The position numbers were made by a program, and so were the translations under genes. The notes under the pieces were generated by a model. It did no database searches and was not told where the DNA came from. It saw nothing but the letters and a program-made list of their open reading frames with translations. DNA of 64,000 bases from Mycetocola_A sp015752285 (GTDB taxonomy: Bacteria > Actinomycetota > Actinomycetes > Actinomycetales > Microbacteriaceae). The stretch spans positions 1 through 64,000 of the forward strand of contig NZ_JADOUY010000002.1 of the NCBI RefSeq assembly GCF_015752285.1, read 5' to 3'. This document shows, in pieces, positions 52,151 through 60,901 of the stretch (positions within the stretch are counted from its first letter, which is position 1; each line of letters opens with the position of its first letter).

Positions 52151-52903
52151 TCACAGCGCCGAGGTCGGTCGAACCGGCATCCGTTGTCGAGCCGGCCTGG
52201 CCGCAGAAGCCATCGCGACCCCGGCGATGGCGACGGATGCTGCGACGACCGTTTCGGTCCACGGGGCTGTGTCGTGCGAACCACCCGAGAGCATCGGCGC
52301 GATCACGAAGGTCGCCATGAGGTACCCCACGAACGTGCTGCCGAGAAGGAAAATGCACGCGACCATGAGGGCTCGTGACCCGCGCCACAGAACCGCCATG
52401 ACGGTCAGGCCGATGACGGAGACCCAGCCGAGCGCCCCCCAGTGTTGAAGCGGAGAAGGGCTGCCGCTGACCCCGGAGATGAGGGCATGCGCCCCGTCGA
52501 TGCTGAGGGAGCCGGCGACGAGCAGCGCGATCAGGAATTCTCCGACGAAGACAGCGACAGCGACACCGCGATACCTGAACGCACGGCGCCCGGTCCACGC
52601 GCTGAGCGGCAGAATCAGGATTCCGAGCGCGGTGAGCAGAACCCCCGCGCCATAGAGTTCCGCGGCAGTGCCAATGGGTACCCACGGATCCATGGGGATG
52701 GTGTAGTCGTAGAGATGGTCTTCTGCCGAGATCTCATTGGCCGTGAGAGAGTTCCGGAACACGACCCATCGCTGCAGCGATGCCACAAATTGCAGCATCG
52801 CTGAAACGAGGAGAACGGCGGCTGCGCTGAGTGAGGCGGCAACTGAGACCCTGCCCGAGCGGACCAGCCGCGTGCGCCGGTAAGGAACCTCTCTGGTCGC
52901 CAT
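52151..52903 (-). CDS. Membrane protein of unknown function
   Basis: The 250-aa protein has about seven hydrophobic helices (ASLSAAAVLLVSAMLQFVASL, LYGAGVLLTALGILILPLSAW, VAVAVFVGEFLIALLVAGSL, GWVSVIGLTVMAVLW, LMVACIFLLGSTFVGYLMA, VVAASVAIAGVAMAS). I recognise no family. It converges on the UbiB gene. Confidence 0.75.
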   Translation of the reverse strand: MATREVPYRRTRLVRSGRVSVAASLSAAAVLLVSAMLQFVASLQRWVVFRNSLTANEISAEDHLYDYTIPMDPWVPIGTAAELYGAGVLLTALGILILPLSAWTGRRAFRYRGVAVAVFVGEFLIALLVAGSLSIDGAHALISGVSGSPSPLQHWGALGWVSVIGLTVMAVLWRGSRALMVACIFLLGSTFVGYLMATFVIAPMLSGGSHDTAPWTETVVAASVAIAGVAMASAARPARQRMPVRPTSAL

Positions 52904-52987
52904 ACGCTCACGATAGCGGTTGGAGCAAAACGGTGGAGGATGCCGGTGTGAAGGCCGGGTAAACGGGATGCCGTCGCCCTGGTCTGC

Positions 52988-53410
52988 CTAACGGTCCGGC
53001 GATTGCGCCTCGGCCAGCGCGTACTCAAGGAGCGTTCGCAGTGCGGTGCGATTCACCCCGGTCAGTCGCGTGAGGTACAAGCACACTTTGCTCGCCCGGT
53101 AGCTGCCGAGCTCGGCCATCAGGTCGGGCCACCGCTCCGAGAAGTCCTCGGGGAGGTAAATCGTGTGGTTCCTGGGGCCGGGGGCGAATGCGAGCAGGGG
53201 AGTGCGGCCCCCGCGCCCGCTCTCGTACCGGTATTCGACTTCGCCGAAACCGATGATGCGTCCTGCCCAGACGACCGGCTTCTCACCGCTGATCTCGCTG
53301 AAGAGCGCGAACAATTCATCGGCCTCGGCGCGCCGAGGACCCGAGGCACGGTCGAGCACCTGCCCGATCGGTACATCGGACGGTGACATCGCAGGTTGTT
53401 CCGCCGGCAT
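52988..53410 (-). CDS. DUF1801-like (YdhG-type) small protein
   Basis: The 140-aa protein has the DUF1801 look: ADELFALFSEISGEKPVVWA, GRIIGFGEVEYRYESGR, LAFAPGPRNHTIYLPEDF and a C-terminal VCLYLTRLTGVNRTALRTLL helix. Members are small iron-chaperone-like (YdhG) proteins with an aromatic core. Gene context adds nothing to function. Confidence 0.82.
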   Translation of the reverse strand: MPAEQPAMSPSDVPIGQVLDRASGPRRAEADELFALFSEISGEKPVVWAGRIIGFGEVEYRYESGRGGRTPLLAFAPGPRNHTIYLPEDFSERWPDLMAELGSYRASKVCLYLTRLTGVNRTALRTLLEYALAEAQSPDR

Positions 53411-53488
53411 CCGGTCTCCTCACCGTCGTGGTGGATCAAGAGTACTGCGGTGACGCACCCGTCGTCAGGTGGAGTGTCGGTTTTGACT

Positions 53489-53508
53489 GGGACCGTTGAA
53501 CGAGGTCC
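53489..53508. promoter_or_regulatory. GGACC/GGTCC inverted repeat upstream of PPOX gene
   Basis: GGGACC (53489-53494) and GGTCC (53504-53508) flank a 9-bp spacer about 75-95 bp upstream of the PPOX-family ATG. It resembles a loose DevR/DosR-type box, but the match is partial, so it is only a candidate. Confidence 0.3.
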
Positions 53509-53582
53509 AACACACGATTTCGGGGTACCGCATGCTGGCGATCCGCAGTAACTTGGTGCGATCGCGAGCACCGGGAGGCGCC

Positions 53583-54068
53583 ATGGCGGATCTGACCACC
53601 GACGAGGTGTGGCGAGTGCTCGAGAAGCAGAACTTCATGGTGATCGGCATGGTTTCGGCACGCGGCCAGGCGCGGACTGCGGGCGTGATGCCGTACACAG
53701 CGGATCGCACACTCTGGTTCACGACGAACGACGATGAGTGGAAGGCACGTCACATCATCTCGAATCCCGAGGTCTCGGCGACGGTAGCGATCCCCAAGCG
53801 TGTGCCGCTCCTGCCGTGGATCAAAGTACCCGCAGCGATGATAACGTTCTCGGGGGTCGCCGAGGTCGTTCCCGCGACGCGGATGCCGGCGGCCGCGCGG
53901 AAGGCCCTCACCAGGGGGCTCGAGCTCACTGAAGACGGGTCGCGTGGCACCCTGCTGGGCGTCGGTGTGCGGCCGGTCGGTGATTTCATCACCTACGGGG
54001 TAGGCGTCTCGGTAATCAAGATGCGCGACACAGAGGCAGCCCGCGGCCGGGCACCGAGCGGTGGCTAG
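53583..54068 (+). CDS. Pyridoxamine-5'-phosphate-oxidase-fold flavoprotein
   Basis: The 161-aa protein has the PPOX split-barrel pattern: LEKQNFMVIGMVSARGQART, GVMPYTADRTLWFTTNDDEW, KARHIISNPEVSATVAI and ITFSGVAEVV. It likely binds FMN or F420 and handles redox or small-molecule reduction. The ATG at 53583 has GGGAGG 3-4 nt upstream; the frame is open from 53496, but that part is not conserved. Confidence 0.88.
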   Translation: MADLTTDEVWRVLEKQNFMVIGMVSARGQARTAGVMPYTADRTLWFTTNDDEWKARHIISNPEVSATVAIPKRVPLLPWIKVPAAMITFSGVAEVVPATRMPAAARKALTRGLELTEDGSRGTLLGVGVRPVGDFITYGVGVSVIKMRDTEAARGRAPSGG

Positions 54069-54164
54069 AAACCTGGCGGCATGCTTCGAGGGTTGAGGGC
54101 AGGACACCCGCTTGCCCAGCCTTTCTGTCTTGACGTGCATCCGGCGGGAAGTCAGACTCGTGCC

Positions 54165-54377
54165 GTGACCACCCACATCGACAATGAAGAGATCATCCGC
54201 CAGGTCGTTCAGGCGCTCGAGGCGAAACACCCCGACGTCGACCGCGACGAACTCGAGGCGGTGGTGCGAGACGAGTTCCAGACCCTCGCGGAGCGGCCCG
54301 TGCGTGACTACCTGCTGATCCTCACCGAACGAGGCGCCAAGAAGCGTCTCAAAAAGTTGAGCGCGCCAGCCAGCTAG
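54165..54377 (+). CDS. Three-helix-bundle dimerisation-type small protein
   Basis: The 70-aa product (GTG start) reads HIDNEEIIRQVVQALEAKHP, DVDRDELEAVVRDEFQTLAE and RPVRDYLLILTERGAKKRLK. This matches small actinobacterial proteins with a three-helix dimerisation domain, often found near stress genes. The frame is open from 54081, but the first 28 residues are not family-like. No SD is clear for either start. Confidence 0.75.
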   Translation: MTTHIDNEEIIRQVVQALEAKHPDVDRDELEAVVRDEFQTLAERPVRDYLLILTERGAKKRLKKLSAPAS

Positions 54378-54579
54378 AGCGATGCACTGATCGCCGTCAA
54401 CCCTGCCGGGGGTAGGCCTGGGGCATGTCGGCCGCCTCACAATCGATCGACTGCCCTGAGAGGGGACGGTAATGAGAGTGGATCATGAGAGACACGGAGG
54501 GGAAACGAGCGCGACATAGATTCGACTGCAATCAGCCTCACGCTGATCTCGAAGCGCAGCCGAACCCGAAGGGGATCCC

Positions 54580-55518
54580 ATGTCCTACGTCAAGCCGAAC
54601 GATCTCGTGACAACGATGATCGACGCGGGTGAGTCGAAGATCTTCATGTCGACCCGCGACACTCTGGTGCGAGCGACGATGGGTGGTGCGTTGCTCAGCA
54701 TGGCAGCAGCGTTCGCCGTTACCGTTACCGTCACCACTGGCATGCCGCTGCTTGGCGCTGTGCTCTTCCCGGTGGGATTCATCCTGCTGTACCTGCTCGG
54801 CTACGACCTCCTGACCGGCGTCTTCGTGCTGGGGCCGATGGCCTGGCTTGCCAAGCGCCCCGGCGTGACGATCGGCGGGGTGCTGCGCAACTGGGGACTC
54901 GTCTTCCTCGGCAACTTCCTCGGTGCCTTCACCGTTGCCATCCTGATGGCCGTCGTCGTCACCTACGGTTTCTCGGTGCCACCGAACGAGGTCGGCGAAG
55001 CCATCGGCCACATCGGTGAAGGACGCACCGTTGGATATGCCGAGCATGGAGCGGCCGGCATGCTCACCCTGTTCATCCGCGGAGTGCTCTGCAACTGGAT
55101 GGTTTCGACCGGTGTGGCCATGGCGATGATCGCGAAGGATGTTCCGGGTAAGGCGCTCGCCATGTGGATGCCGATCATGCTCTTCTTCTTCATGGGCTTC
55201 GAGCACTCGATCGTCAACATGTTCCTCTTTCCGTCCGGGCTGTTGCTCGGCGGCGACTTCACCATCATGGACTACCTGGTCTGGAACGAAATCCCGACAG
55301 TGGTCGGTAACCTCGTCGGCGGTCTCATCTTCACCGCCATCCCGCTCTACCTGACCTACGGCCGGCCGAGCGTGCCGCGCACACCCGGTGGTCGCGCGAA
55401 GCGATCGCGTGGCAAGGGCGCGTCCAACGCCGACCGAAACACTCAGGCCCCTGCAGCCGGAACGGCGCGGGTTCCCGCAGCATCCGACGCGGAGCTTCAG
55501 GGGGCGGCAACACCGTAA
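54580..55518 (+). CDS. Formate/nitrite transporter (FNT) family channel
   Basis: The 312-aa protein has the six-helix FNT fold: KIFMSTRDTLVRATMGGALLS, LLGYDLLTGVFVLGPMAWL (GYDLLTGVF is an N-x-LTG-type motif), NWGLVFLGNFLGAF, RGVLCNWMVSTGVAMAM (the FNT CNxLV-type motif) and GFEHSIVNMFLFPSG (the GFEHxxANM-type motif). It conducts formate, nitrite or similar monovalent anions across the membrane as a pentamer. The C-terminus is a polar tail. A GGGAC-GGTAATG element lies about 110 bp upstream. Confidence 0.92.
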   Translation: MSYVKPNDLVTTMIDAGESKIFMSTRDTLVRATMGGALLSMAAAFAVTVTVTTGMPLLGAVLFPVGFILLYLLGYDLLTGVFVLGPMAWLAKRPGVTIGGVLRNWGLVFLGNFLGAFTVAILMAVVVTYGFSVPPNEVGEAIGHIGEGRTVGYAEHGAAGMLTLFIRGVLCNWMVSTGVAMAMIAKDVPGKALAMWMPIMLFFFMGFEHSIVNMFLFPSGLLLGGDFTIMDYLVWNEIPTVVGNLVGGLIFTAIPLYLTYGRPSVPRTPGGRAKRSRGKGASNADRNTQAPAAGTARVPAASDAELQGAATP

Positions 55519-55537
55519 CCTGCAGACGGGACCAACG

Positions 55538-55573
55538 AACGGGTGAGGATGGCGGATGCCGCCCTCACCCGTT
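55538..55573. terminator. Bidirectional hairpin between FNT and HAD genes
   Basis: AACGGGTGAGG (55538-55548) pairs perfectly with CCTCACCCGTT (55563-55573) across a 14-nt loop, between two convergent genes and overlapping the end of the HAD gene. The position is that expected of a shared terminator. Confidence 0.7.
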
Positions 55574-56227
55574 TCGTTGTGCCGGGAGCGTGATGGTCAG
55601 GCCGCCCGGACCCGATGTCACAACCAACTGATCGACCCCGCTGACTCTCGCGGCGAGGGAATCTGCTCCGGGGAAGGCGTCACCGACACCGATACAGCGC
55701 ATCGCTGCGGCGCGTGCCGCCTCGGCACCTGCGACGGCATCCTCGATGACGACGGCGTCCTCCGGTGCGACCCCGAGCATTCGTGCTGCGGCCAGATAGC
55801 CGTCAGGATGTGGCTTGCCATCGGTGACGTCACCGGCGGTGACGAACACCCTCGGGATCGGGAGCCCAACAGCCCGGAGTCGACCTTCGGCGACAGTTCG
55901 GGTTCCTGACGTGACGATCGCCCAGGAATCGCTCGGCAGTCCGTTCAGCAGCTCAGCGGTCCGCGGCAACGTGGTGAGGCCCGAGAAATCCATCCGCTCG
56001 CGGGCGACAATCTCCTGGGTCGCCAATTCGGCATCCAGATGCGGTGCCAGGACACGGATGATGTCGATGTCGCGTCGTCCGGGTGAGAGCGCAACTGCTT
56101 CGTCACCGTCGAGGCCGTGTTCGGTAGCCCACTCGCGGAGGATGCGCTCGATCGAGTCGAGGGAGTTGACCAACACCCCGTCGAGGTCGAAGAGGATGGC
56201 GCGGCAAACGATCGAAGTTTCAGGCAT
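55565..56227 (-). CDS. HAD-superfamily phosphatase
   Basis: The 220-aa protein has HAD motif I in AILFDLDGVLVNSLDSIERI, motif II in SWAIVTSGTRT, motif III Lys/Asp region and motif IV in DAVVIEDAVAGAEAARAAAM. It is like beta-phosphoglucomutase or sugar-phosphatase subclasses. Its start follows GGAGG (ATG 56225-56227; the frame opens at 56278). Substrate unknown. Confidence 0.92.
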   Translation of the reverse strand: MPETSIVCRAILFDLDGVLVNSLDSIERILREWATEHGLDGDEAVALSPGRRDIDIIRVLAPHLDAELATQEIVARERMDFSGLTTLPRTAELLNGLPSDSWAIVTSGTRTVAEGRLRAVGLPIPRVFVTAGDVTDGKPHPDGYLAAARMLGVAPEDAVVIEDAVAGAEAARAAAMRCIGVGDAFPGADSLAARVSGVDQLVVTSGPGGLTITLPAQRNG

Positions 56228-56361
56228 GCGTGCCTCCGTGTGCGAGTCGGGCTGGAGCGAAGAGGTCAGGTGGCTCATCGTAGGTCCTTCTGGCGGACGC
56301 TCACGAGGGGGAACAACACGCGGTCACGTGCGACACGACGTCGGCGGTTGATCGCCGGTAC

Positions 56362-57345
56362 TCATGCGTCCGGGGAGCGGATGCCGCCACCCCGGACGAG
56401 AGCGGGGACGAGTCGCACGAAGACCACCATGCCGACCAGCTCCACCAGGGTCTGTGTGACAACCGCGAGGGGAGCGAGAGCGAAGGCATCCGGGAGTGCC
56501 AGCGCGAGGGGCAGAACAACCAGAGAGTTGCGGGTCGCCCCACTGAACACCACGGCGCGGGTTTCAGGAACCGCCAGCCCTGCTGAACGCCCCGCGAACA
56601 GTCCGACGACCAGCATCACGAGAAGAAACACGACGTAGAGCGGAACGAGGCGCAGGAGGGTGAGGGCCTCGCTGCCCACGGCGGCGACCTGCGACCCGAT
56701 GACCACGGCGAGGGTGAGCATCATCAGCGGCACCATTGCGCCAGCCATCCCGGTTTCGATGTTGCGCCCGAGCTGCCGGCGGCGCGCGAGTGCCTGAACG
56801 ATCGCCGCAACGCCGAGCGGGATCACGATGAGGATCACGAACGCCATGACGAACGGGCCGAGCTCGATGTACTGCACCGTGTCGATGCCGGCGAACAGCG
56901 CAAGGTAGAGCGGGAGCAGCACGATCTGCAGGCCCATCAGCAACGGTGTCGCTGCGAGCAGGCGGGCACGAGAGCCGCCCGCCAGCCCGGTGAAGACGAT
57001 CACGTAGTCCACGCACGGGGTCAGGAGGACGAGCAGCACGCCGACCAGAAGCCCGCGGTCGTCCGTGACGAATCGCGACAGTCCGAACACGACGACCGGT
57101 ACGACGACGAAGTTGACGACGAGCACAGTGCCGAGGAACCGACCGTCGCGGAATGACCGCTGCAGCTCGATCATCGGCACGCCGAGAAACGTGGCGAACA
57201 GGAGCAGAGCGAGCAAGGGAGTGGTGGCCCCTTCAAGGATCGGCGCGATCGCTGGCAGTGTCGATCCGACGAGCCCGCCCGTGAGGATCGCGGCGATGTA
57301 CAGCGCGATCTGATGTGTGTCCCACCATCTGGTCACCCGCCGCAT
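56362..57345 (-). CDS. Bile acid:sodium symporter (BASS/ArsB-type) family carrier
   Basis: The 327-aa protein has about ten membrane helices and the BASS-fold look of arsenical-resistance/bile-acid transporters: TPLLALLLFATFLGVPMIEL, VNFVVVPVVVFGLSRF, LTPCVDYVIVFTGLAGG (Acr3/arsenite-permease-like C-V-D-Y motif) and SGATRNSLVVLPLALAL. It could carry arsenite or organic anions. The ATG at 57345 has GGACGG close by; ATG 57381, coupled to the upstream stop, is an alternative. It lies next to a Pr6Pr gene. Confidence 0.85.
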   Translation of the reverse strand: MRRVTRWWDTHQIALYIAAILTGGLVGSTLPAIAPILEGATTPLLALLLFATFLGVPMIELQRSFRDGRFLGTVLVVNFVVVPVVVFGLSRFVTDDRGLLVGVLLVLLTPCVDYVIVFTGLAGGSRARLLAATPLLMGLQIVLLPLYLALFAGIDTVQYIELGPFVMAFVILIVIPLGVAAIVQALARRRQLGRNIETGMAGAMVPLMMLTLAVVIGSQVAAVGSEALTLLRLVPLYVVFLLVMLVVGLFAGRSAGLAVPETRAVVFSGATRNSLVVLPLALALPDAFALAPLAVVTQTLVELVGMVVFVRLVPALVRGGGIRSPDA

Positions 57346-57383
57346 CCGTCCAGCATAGGGATTCGCCGGGTAGCTTCTCATCG

Positions 57384-58010
57384 CTAGGCGCCGTCGTCTG
57401 GCGGGCGAAAGCGCGTGCCTGCGACCAGCGCGCTCGTGAGGAGGAGGATCACACCGGAAAGCCCCAGCGCGTAGAAGCTGATCATGCCGTACCCGCCGGC
57501 GGCATCCGGGTCGAGAAAGAAGTACGGATACCAGTTCGCTGACGTTCCGCGCACCAGCGTGTACGCGGCCCAGGCGACGGGGAAGCCGAGCGCCAGCCAC
57601 GTCGTCTTCCACGGCAGGCGTCGACGTGTGAGCAGAATGAAGTCACCGATCGCATAGAACGGGAGAACGAAATGCAGCAGTTTCGACGAGAGCGGCGCCT
57701 GAAAAAGGAACGGCGACAACGACTCATCAAGCACCAGTAGCGCGAAGACGCCTCCTGAGACCACCACGTAGGTCGTGGCGAGCAGCCGCAGTATCGTCAG
57801 CCACCGAGGCTCACGTGCACCGCTCACGCCGACGAACACCGAGAGTGCCAACGCGATCACCATGATGACGTGGCTCTGGATGGTGAAGTAACTCAGAACG
57901 TTGATCGCAACGCACGTGCCATAGATGTAGAAACAGCTTGTGCGAGCGAGCAGCGCCCACACCGTGACGGCGAGAACCGCCACCCGGACGGCGGCAACGA
58001 CGAACCGCAT
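57384..58010 (-). CDS. Pr6Pr-family membrane protein
   Basis: The 208-aa protein has about six membrane helices with the Pr6Pr layout: TSCFYIYGTCVAINVLSYFT, FVLPFYAIGDFILL, ALGFPVAWAAYTLVRG, NWYPYFFLDPDAAGGYG and FYALGLSGVILLLTSALVAG. Members are integral membrane proteins of unknown function, widespread in actinobacteria. It lies just before the symporter gene on the same strand. Confidence 0.9.
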   Translation of the reverse strand: MRFVVAAVRVAVLAVTVWALLARTSCFYIYGTCVAINVLSYFTIQSHVIMVIALALSVFVGVSGAREPRWLTILRLLATTYVVVSGGVFALLVLDESLSPFLFQAPLSSKLLHFVLPFYAIGDFILLTRRRLPWKTTWLALGFPVAWAAYTLVRGTSANWYPYFFLDPDAAGGYGMISFYALGLSGVILLLTSALVAGTRFRPPDDGA

Positions 58011-58154
58011 GTCGCACCTCCGCTGAGCACAAGTCGTGTAGTGGGAGACAGCTTAATGCGGTGTCGATGATGCCGACGGCGGCAGGTCGGCTCGTCGGGG
58101 TACGAAGGCCGCAGTACGACGCGGAGCACTGAGGTGTTGCGGGTGCGAGCACGC

Positions 58155-58982
58155 TCAACTCAGGTACGCATCGACGAACAGCGGACCACGGATGTCGCGG
58201 AACGCGTCGATCAATCGGTCGAGACCGTGCGGGCCCATCGACGACAGCTGCAGGTCGTGCTGCCCGAGTTTCTCGAGCTTTCCGGTACGAATGCGCACGA
58301 CCTCCCAGCCGGCTGCCCGGAGTGCCCGGTCCTTGCGGCGATCGGTCGCTTCGCGCTTGCCGACGTGCTCGAGACCGTGCCGTCCGATGCTGTCGTACTC
58401 GACGGCGATCCGCAGTTCAGGAAGGAGCAGATCAGGCCAGACCTCGACGTGATCGAAGAACGGGCGCGGGACCCGCACCGCGTTCAACCCCGGCGTGACA
58501 GCGACGCGGGCAAACAGGTCGGCGCGCAACTGCGCTTCGACAGCGGATGCCGGTCGCGGCGCACACTCACTGAGAAATGGTTCGCCCGCCGGCAGCGGGG
58601 GCGTCTTCGGGCAGAGGGCGCGACGAGGCTTCGACGGGCGCGGTGCGGGTTCCGGCTCTGCCGGGCGAATCCGTTGCGGCTTCGCGAGCCCGGCGCAATC
58701 AGGGCACCAGGCTGACCGTCGCCGTTCGCGACCGGGACGCGACCGTTGCTCGATCGGGGTGGCAGCGAAAGTGTGGCCGGTGTCGCAGGTCCAGAGCAGC
58801 AGCACATCGGCGGCCGGCGGAATCTGCGTCAGCATGATTCCGGAGTTCCGGTCGGGGTAGTATTGCCTGATCAGCGCCGGGTACGGTGCCCACGACTCAC
58901 GGTAGGTACCGATCGCGTACGGCACCTCGGCACCTCGGGAGAACTGGCGGCGCGCCCACCAGTCCTCGATCCTCTCCGGCAT
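58155..58982 (-). CDS. Zinc-ribbon / PD-(D/E)XK-like protein
   Basis: The 275-aa protein has a treble-clef-like part (WTCDTGHTFAATPIEQRSR, AWCPDCAGLAKP) and a C-terminal domain. In that domain LLLPELRIAVEYDSIGRHG, RRKDRALRAAGWEVVRIRTG is an apparent Vsr/restriction-endonuclease-like core (E...D/ K pattern). Such small nucleases accompany DNA-repair or defence genes. The ATG at 58980-58982 (MPERIEDWW) is used; the frame opens at 59021 but crosses a tandem repeat. Confidence 0.75.
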   Translation of the reverse strand: MPERIEDWWARRQFSRGAEVPYAIGTYRESWAPYPALIRQYYPDRNSGIMLTQIPPAADVLLLWTCDTGHTFAATPIEQRSRPGRERRRSAWCPDCAGLAKPQRIRPAEPEPAPRPSKPRRALCPKTPPLPAGEPFLSECAPRPASAVEAQLRADLFARVAVTPGLNAVRVPRPFFDHVEVWPDLLLPELRIAVEYDSIGRHGLEHVGKREATDRRKDRALRAAGWEVVRIRTGKLEKLGQHDLQLSSMGPHGLDRLIDAFRDIRGPLFVDAYLS

Positions 58983-59004
58983 GCCGGAACGATAACACCG
59001 GCCG

Positions 59005-59033
59005 CAGACATCCCCAGACATCCCCAGACATCC
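59005..59033. repeat. Tandem 10-bp repeat CAGACATCCC
   Basis: Nearly three copies of CAGACATCCC lie in tandem between the zinc-ribbon gene start (58982) and the GH13 gene stop (59040). The array is short and regular, too small for a CRISPR, and may be a slipped-strand tract or a regulator site. Confidence 0.65.
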
Positions 59034-59039
59034 GAGAAG

Positions 59040-60677
59040 TCACGAGGGCCGATCCGCCGAGATGGGCGCCCCATCCGCTTCGCGCCAGAGCCACACCGCC
59101 GTGTCAGGGTGCAATGTGGCATCCGTCACCGCGTCCGAAGCAAAAAGCATCGCGCCGGCCGGCAGCGGCACGGGTTGATCGCCCATCGCGATCGCAACGC
59201 TCAGGCCGCTCGCGCGGTCGCAGACGACGAGGCCATTGATCTCGTGGCGCCAGGTGACCGACTCATCGGCCGGCACTCGTCCACGTGCGAGTAAGGCGCC
59301 TCTGGCACTGACCGCGTTCCTCAGCAGATGCAGGGTCGACTGCGGGTCGCTCTCCTGGTTCTCGACCGACCAGGCGCCCCACCCAGGAGGTGTCGGCAGC
59401 CAGGGAGTCACATCCGCTCCCGTCGAAAAGCCGTACACCTCGTCCGAGCCGCTGGTCCAGGGCAGCGGGACCCGTGCACCGTCCCGACCCATCCCGCTGT
59501 GGACCCACATCGGGTCGGCCCGTTCGTGCTCCTCGATTCTCGCTTCCGGGAGTCCGAGTTCCTGGCCCTGGTACAGGTAGACAGATCCGGGGAGTCCGAG
59601 CAAGGCGACCATTGCGGCACGGGCGCGCTTGCTGCCCCGCGCACCGCCGCCGAAGCGCGTGACCGTGCGCACGAGGTCATGGTTCTCCAACGCCCAGCTC
59701 GGCGCAGAGCCGTGTTCGCGCCGTGCGAGTTCGAGCTGTGTGCCGACAGCGGCCCAGTCGGGGCCGTCCCACCCGAGACGGGCGAAGGCGAACGCGAAGG
59801 CCTGGTGCAACTCGTCCGATCGGGTGTTACGGGCCGCACGCTCGGGTTCGAGGTTCACCTCGCCGACGAGCAGGCGTGCGGGCTCGTACTCGTCTGCCAG
59901 CAGTCGCCAACGCCGATACACGTCGTGCACCGGCTCCTGATCGGTCACGAGCGGGTTGGAACGCAGGCCGTCGATGACCGTCGGAACGTTCGCGGCGTCC
60001 GACATTCCCCCGGCCTTGAACAGCCCGTGTGCGACATCGATGCGGATGCCGTCGGCCCCGCGATCGAACCAGAAACGCAGCACGCCGTCGAAGTAGTCGA
60101 CCACCGCCGGGTTGCGCCAGTTCCAGTCAGGCTGGGCTGGGCTGAACAAATGCAGGTACCACTGATGGTCGTCGGGCGAGTCCGGGGCGACCCGGTTCCA
60201 CGCCGGTCCGCCGAACACGCTGACCCAATTGTTGGGGGCGGCGTCACCGACGCCGTCGGCGAAATGGAACATATCGCGCTCGGGCGACCCCGGTCCGGCC
60301 GCGACCGCTCGGACGAACAGCGGATGTTGGATCGACGCATGGTTGGGCACGATGTCGACGAGCACGCGCAGGCCGAATGTATGAGCAGCGGCGAGTACGG
60401 CATCGAAGTCTGCCAGTGTTCCGAACAACGGGTCGACGTCGCAATAGTCGCTGATGTCGTAGCCCTGATCGACCTGCGGAGAACGCTGGAACGGAGTGAT
60501 CCAGATGCCCTGCACCCCAAGGGAGGCGATGTATGGCAGGCGTTCGAGCAGCCCGCGCAGGTCACCGACGCCGTTTCCGGTGGAGTCGGCGAACGAGCGG
60601 GGATAGACCTCGTAGATCACGGCGGAGCGCCACCAGTCGACTTCTGCCCGGTCGGCGCCATCGCGGGTGGTGATCAT
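59040..60677 (-). CDS. GH13 alpha-glucosidase-type glycosidase
   Basis: The 545-aa protein is a GH13 enzyme: AVIYEVYPRSFADSTGNGVG, VDIVPNHAS, nucleophile D in GADGIRIDVAHG, acid/base E in ARLLVGEVNLEPE and the ENHDLVR motif. It is of the oligo-1,6-glucosidase/alpha-glucosidase type that hydrolyses alpha-glucosides. No signal peptide is seen, so it is cytoplasmic. The ATG at 60675-60677 (MITTRDGADR) fits the family; the frame opens at 60887. An AACGTT-like site (60789-60794) lies just upstream. Confidence 0.93.
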   Translation of the reverse strand: MITTRDGADRAEVDWWRSAVIYEVYPRSFADSTGNGVGDLRGLLERLPYIASLGVQGIWITPFQRSPQVDQGYDISDYCDVDPLFGTLADFDAVLAAAHTFGLRVLVDIVPNHASIQHPLFVRAVAAGPGSPERDMFHFADGVGDAAPNNWVSVFGGPAWNRVAPDSPDDHQWYLHLFSPAQPDWNWRNPAVVDYFDGVLRFWFDRGADGIRIDVAHGLFKAGGMSDAANVPTVIDGLRSNPLVTDQEPVHDVYRRWRLLADEYEPARLLVGEVNLEPERAARNTRSDELHQAFAFAFARLGWDGPDWAAVGTQLELARREHGSAPSWALENHDLVRTVTRFGGGARGSKRARAAMVALLGLPGSVYLYQGQELGLPEARIEEHERADPMWVHSGMGRDGARVPLPWTSGSDEVYGFSTGADVTPWLPTPPGWGAWSVENQESDPQSTLHLLRNAVSARGALLARGRVPADESVTWRHEINGLVVCDRASGLSVAIAMGDQPVPLPAGAMLFASDAVTDATLHPDTAVWLWREADGAPISADRPS

Positions 60678-60901
60678 GTCGCGCCTCTCTGGACCGTGGG
60701 TGTGGGTGTCTCGGACTGCGCGACGCGGTGGGTAATCCCTGTCGTGTTGCGCCCCCGAAAGACTAGATAGCCCGTCGACGACAACGCAAACGTTACCCAA
60801 CAGGAGAGAACCGGCCGGCGGCCGGCATCGGAAAAGGAGCCTCGTGCTCGCGAGGGTCTTTCGTCCTGTCCGTCCATCCATTCGCACGGGAAAATGGGAT
60901 C

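Noticed and set aside
59005..59033. A possible miniature CRISPR or repeat array.
   Set aside because: The units are only 10 bp, contiguous with no spacers, and fewer than three full copies; this is a simple tandem repeat.
59328..60770. A 480-codon plus-strand frame across the GH13 gene.
   Set aside because: The catalytic residues of a GH13 enzyme are read on the minus strand; the opposite frame has no known motif.
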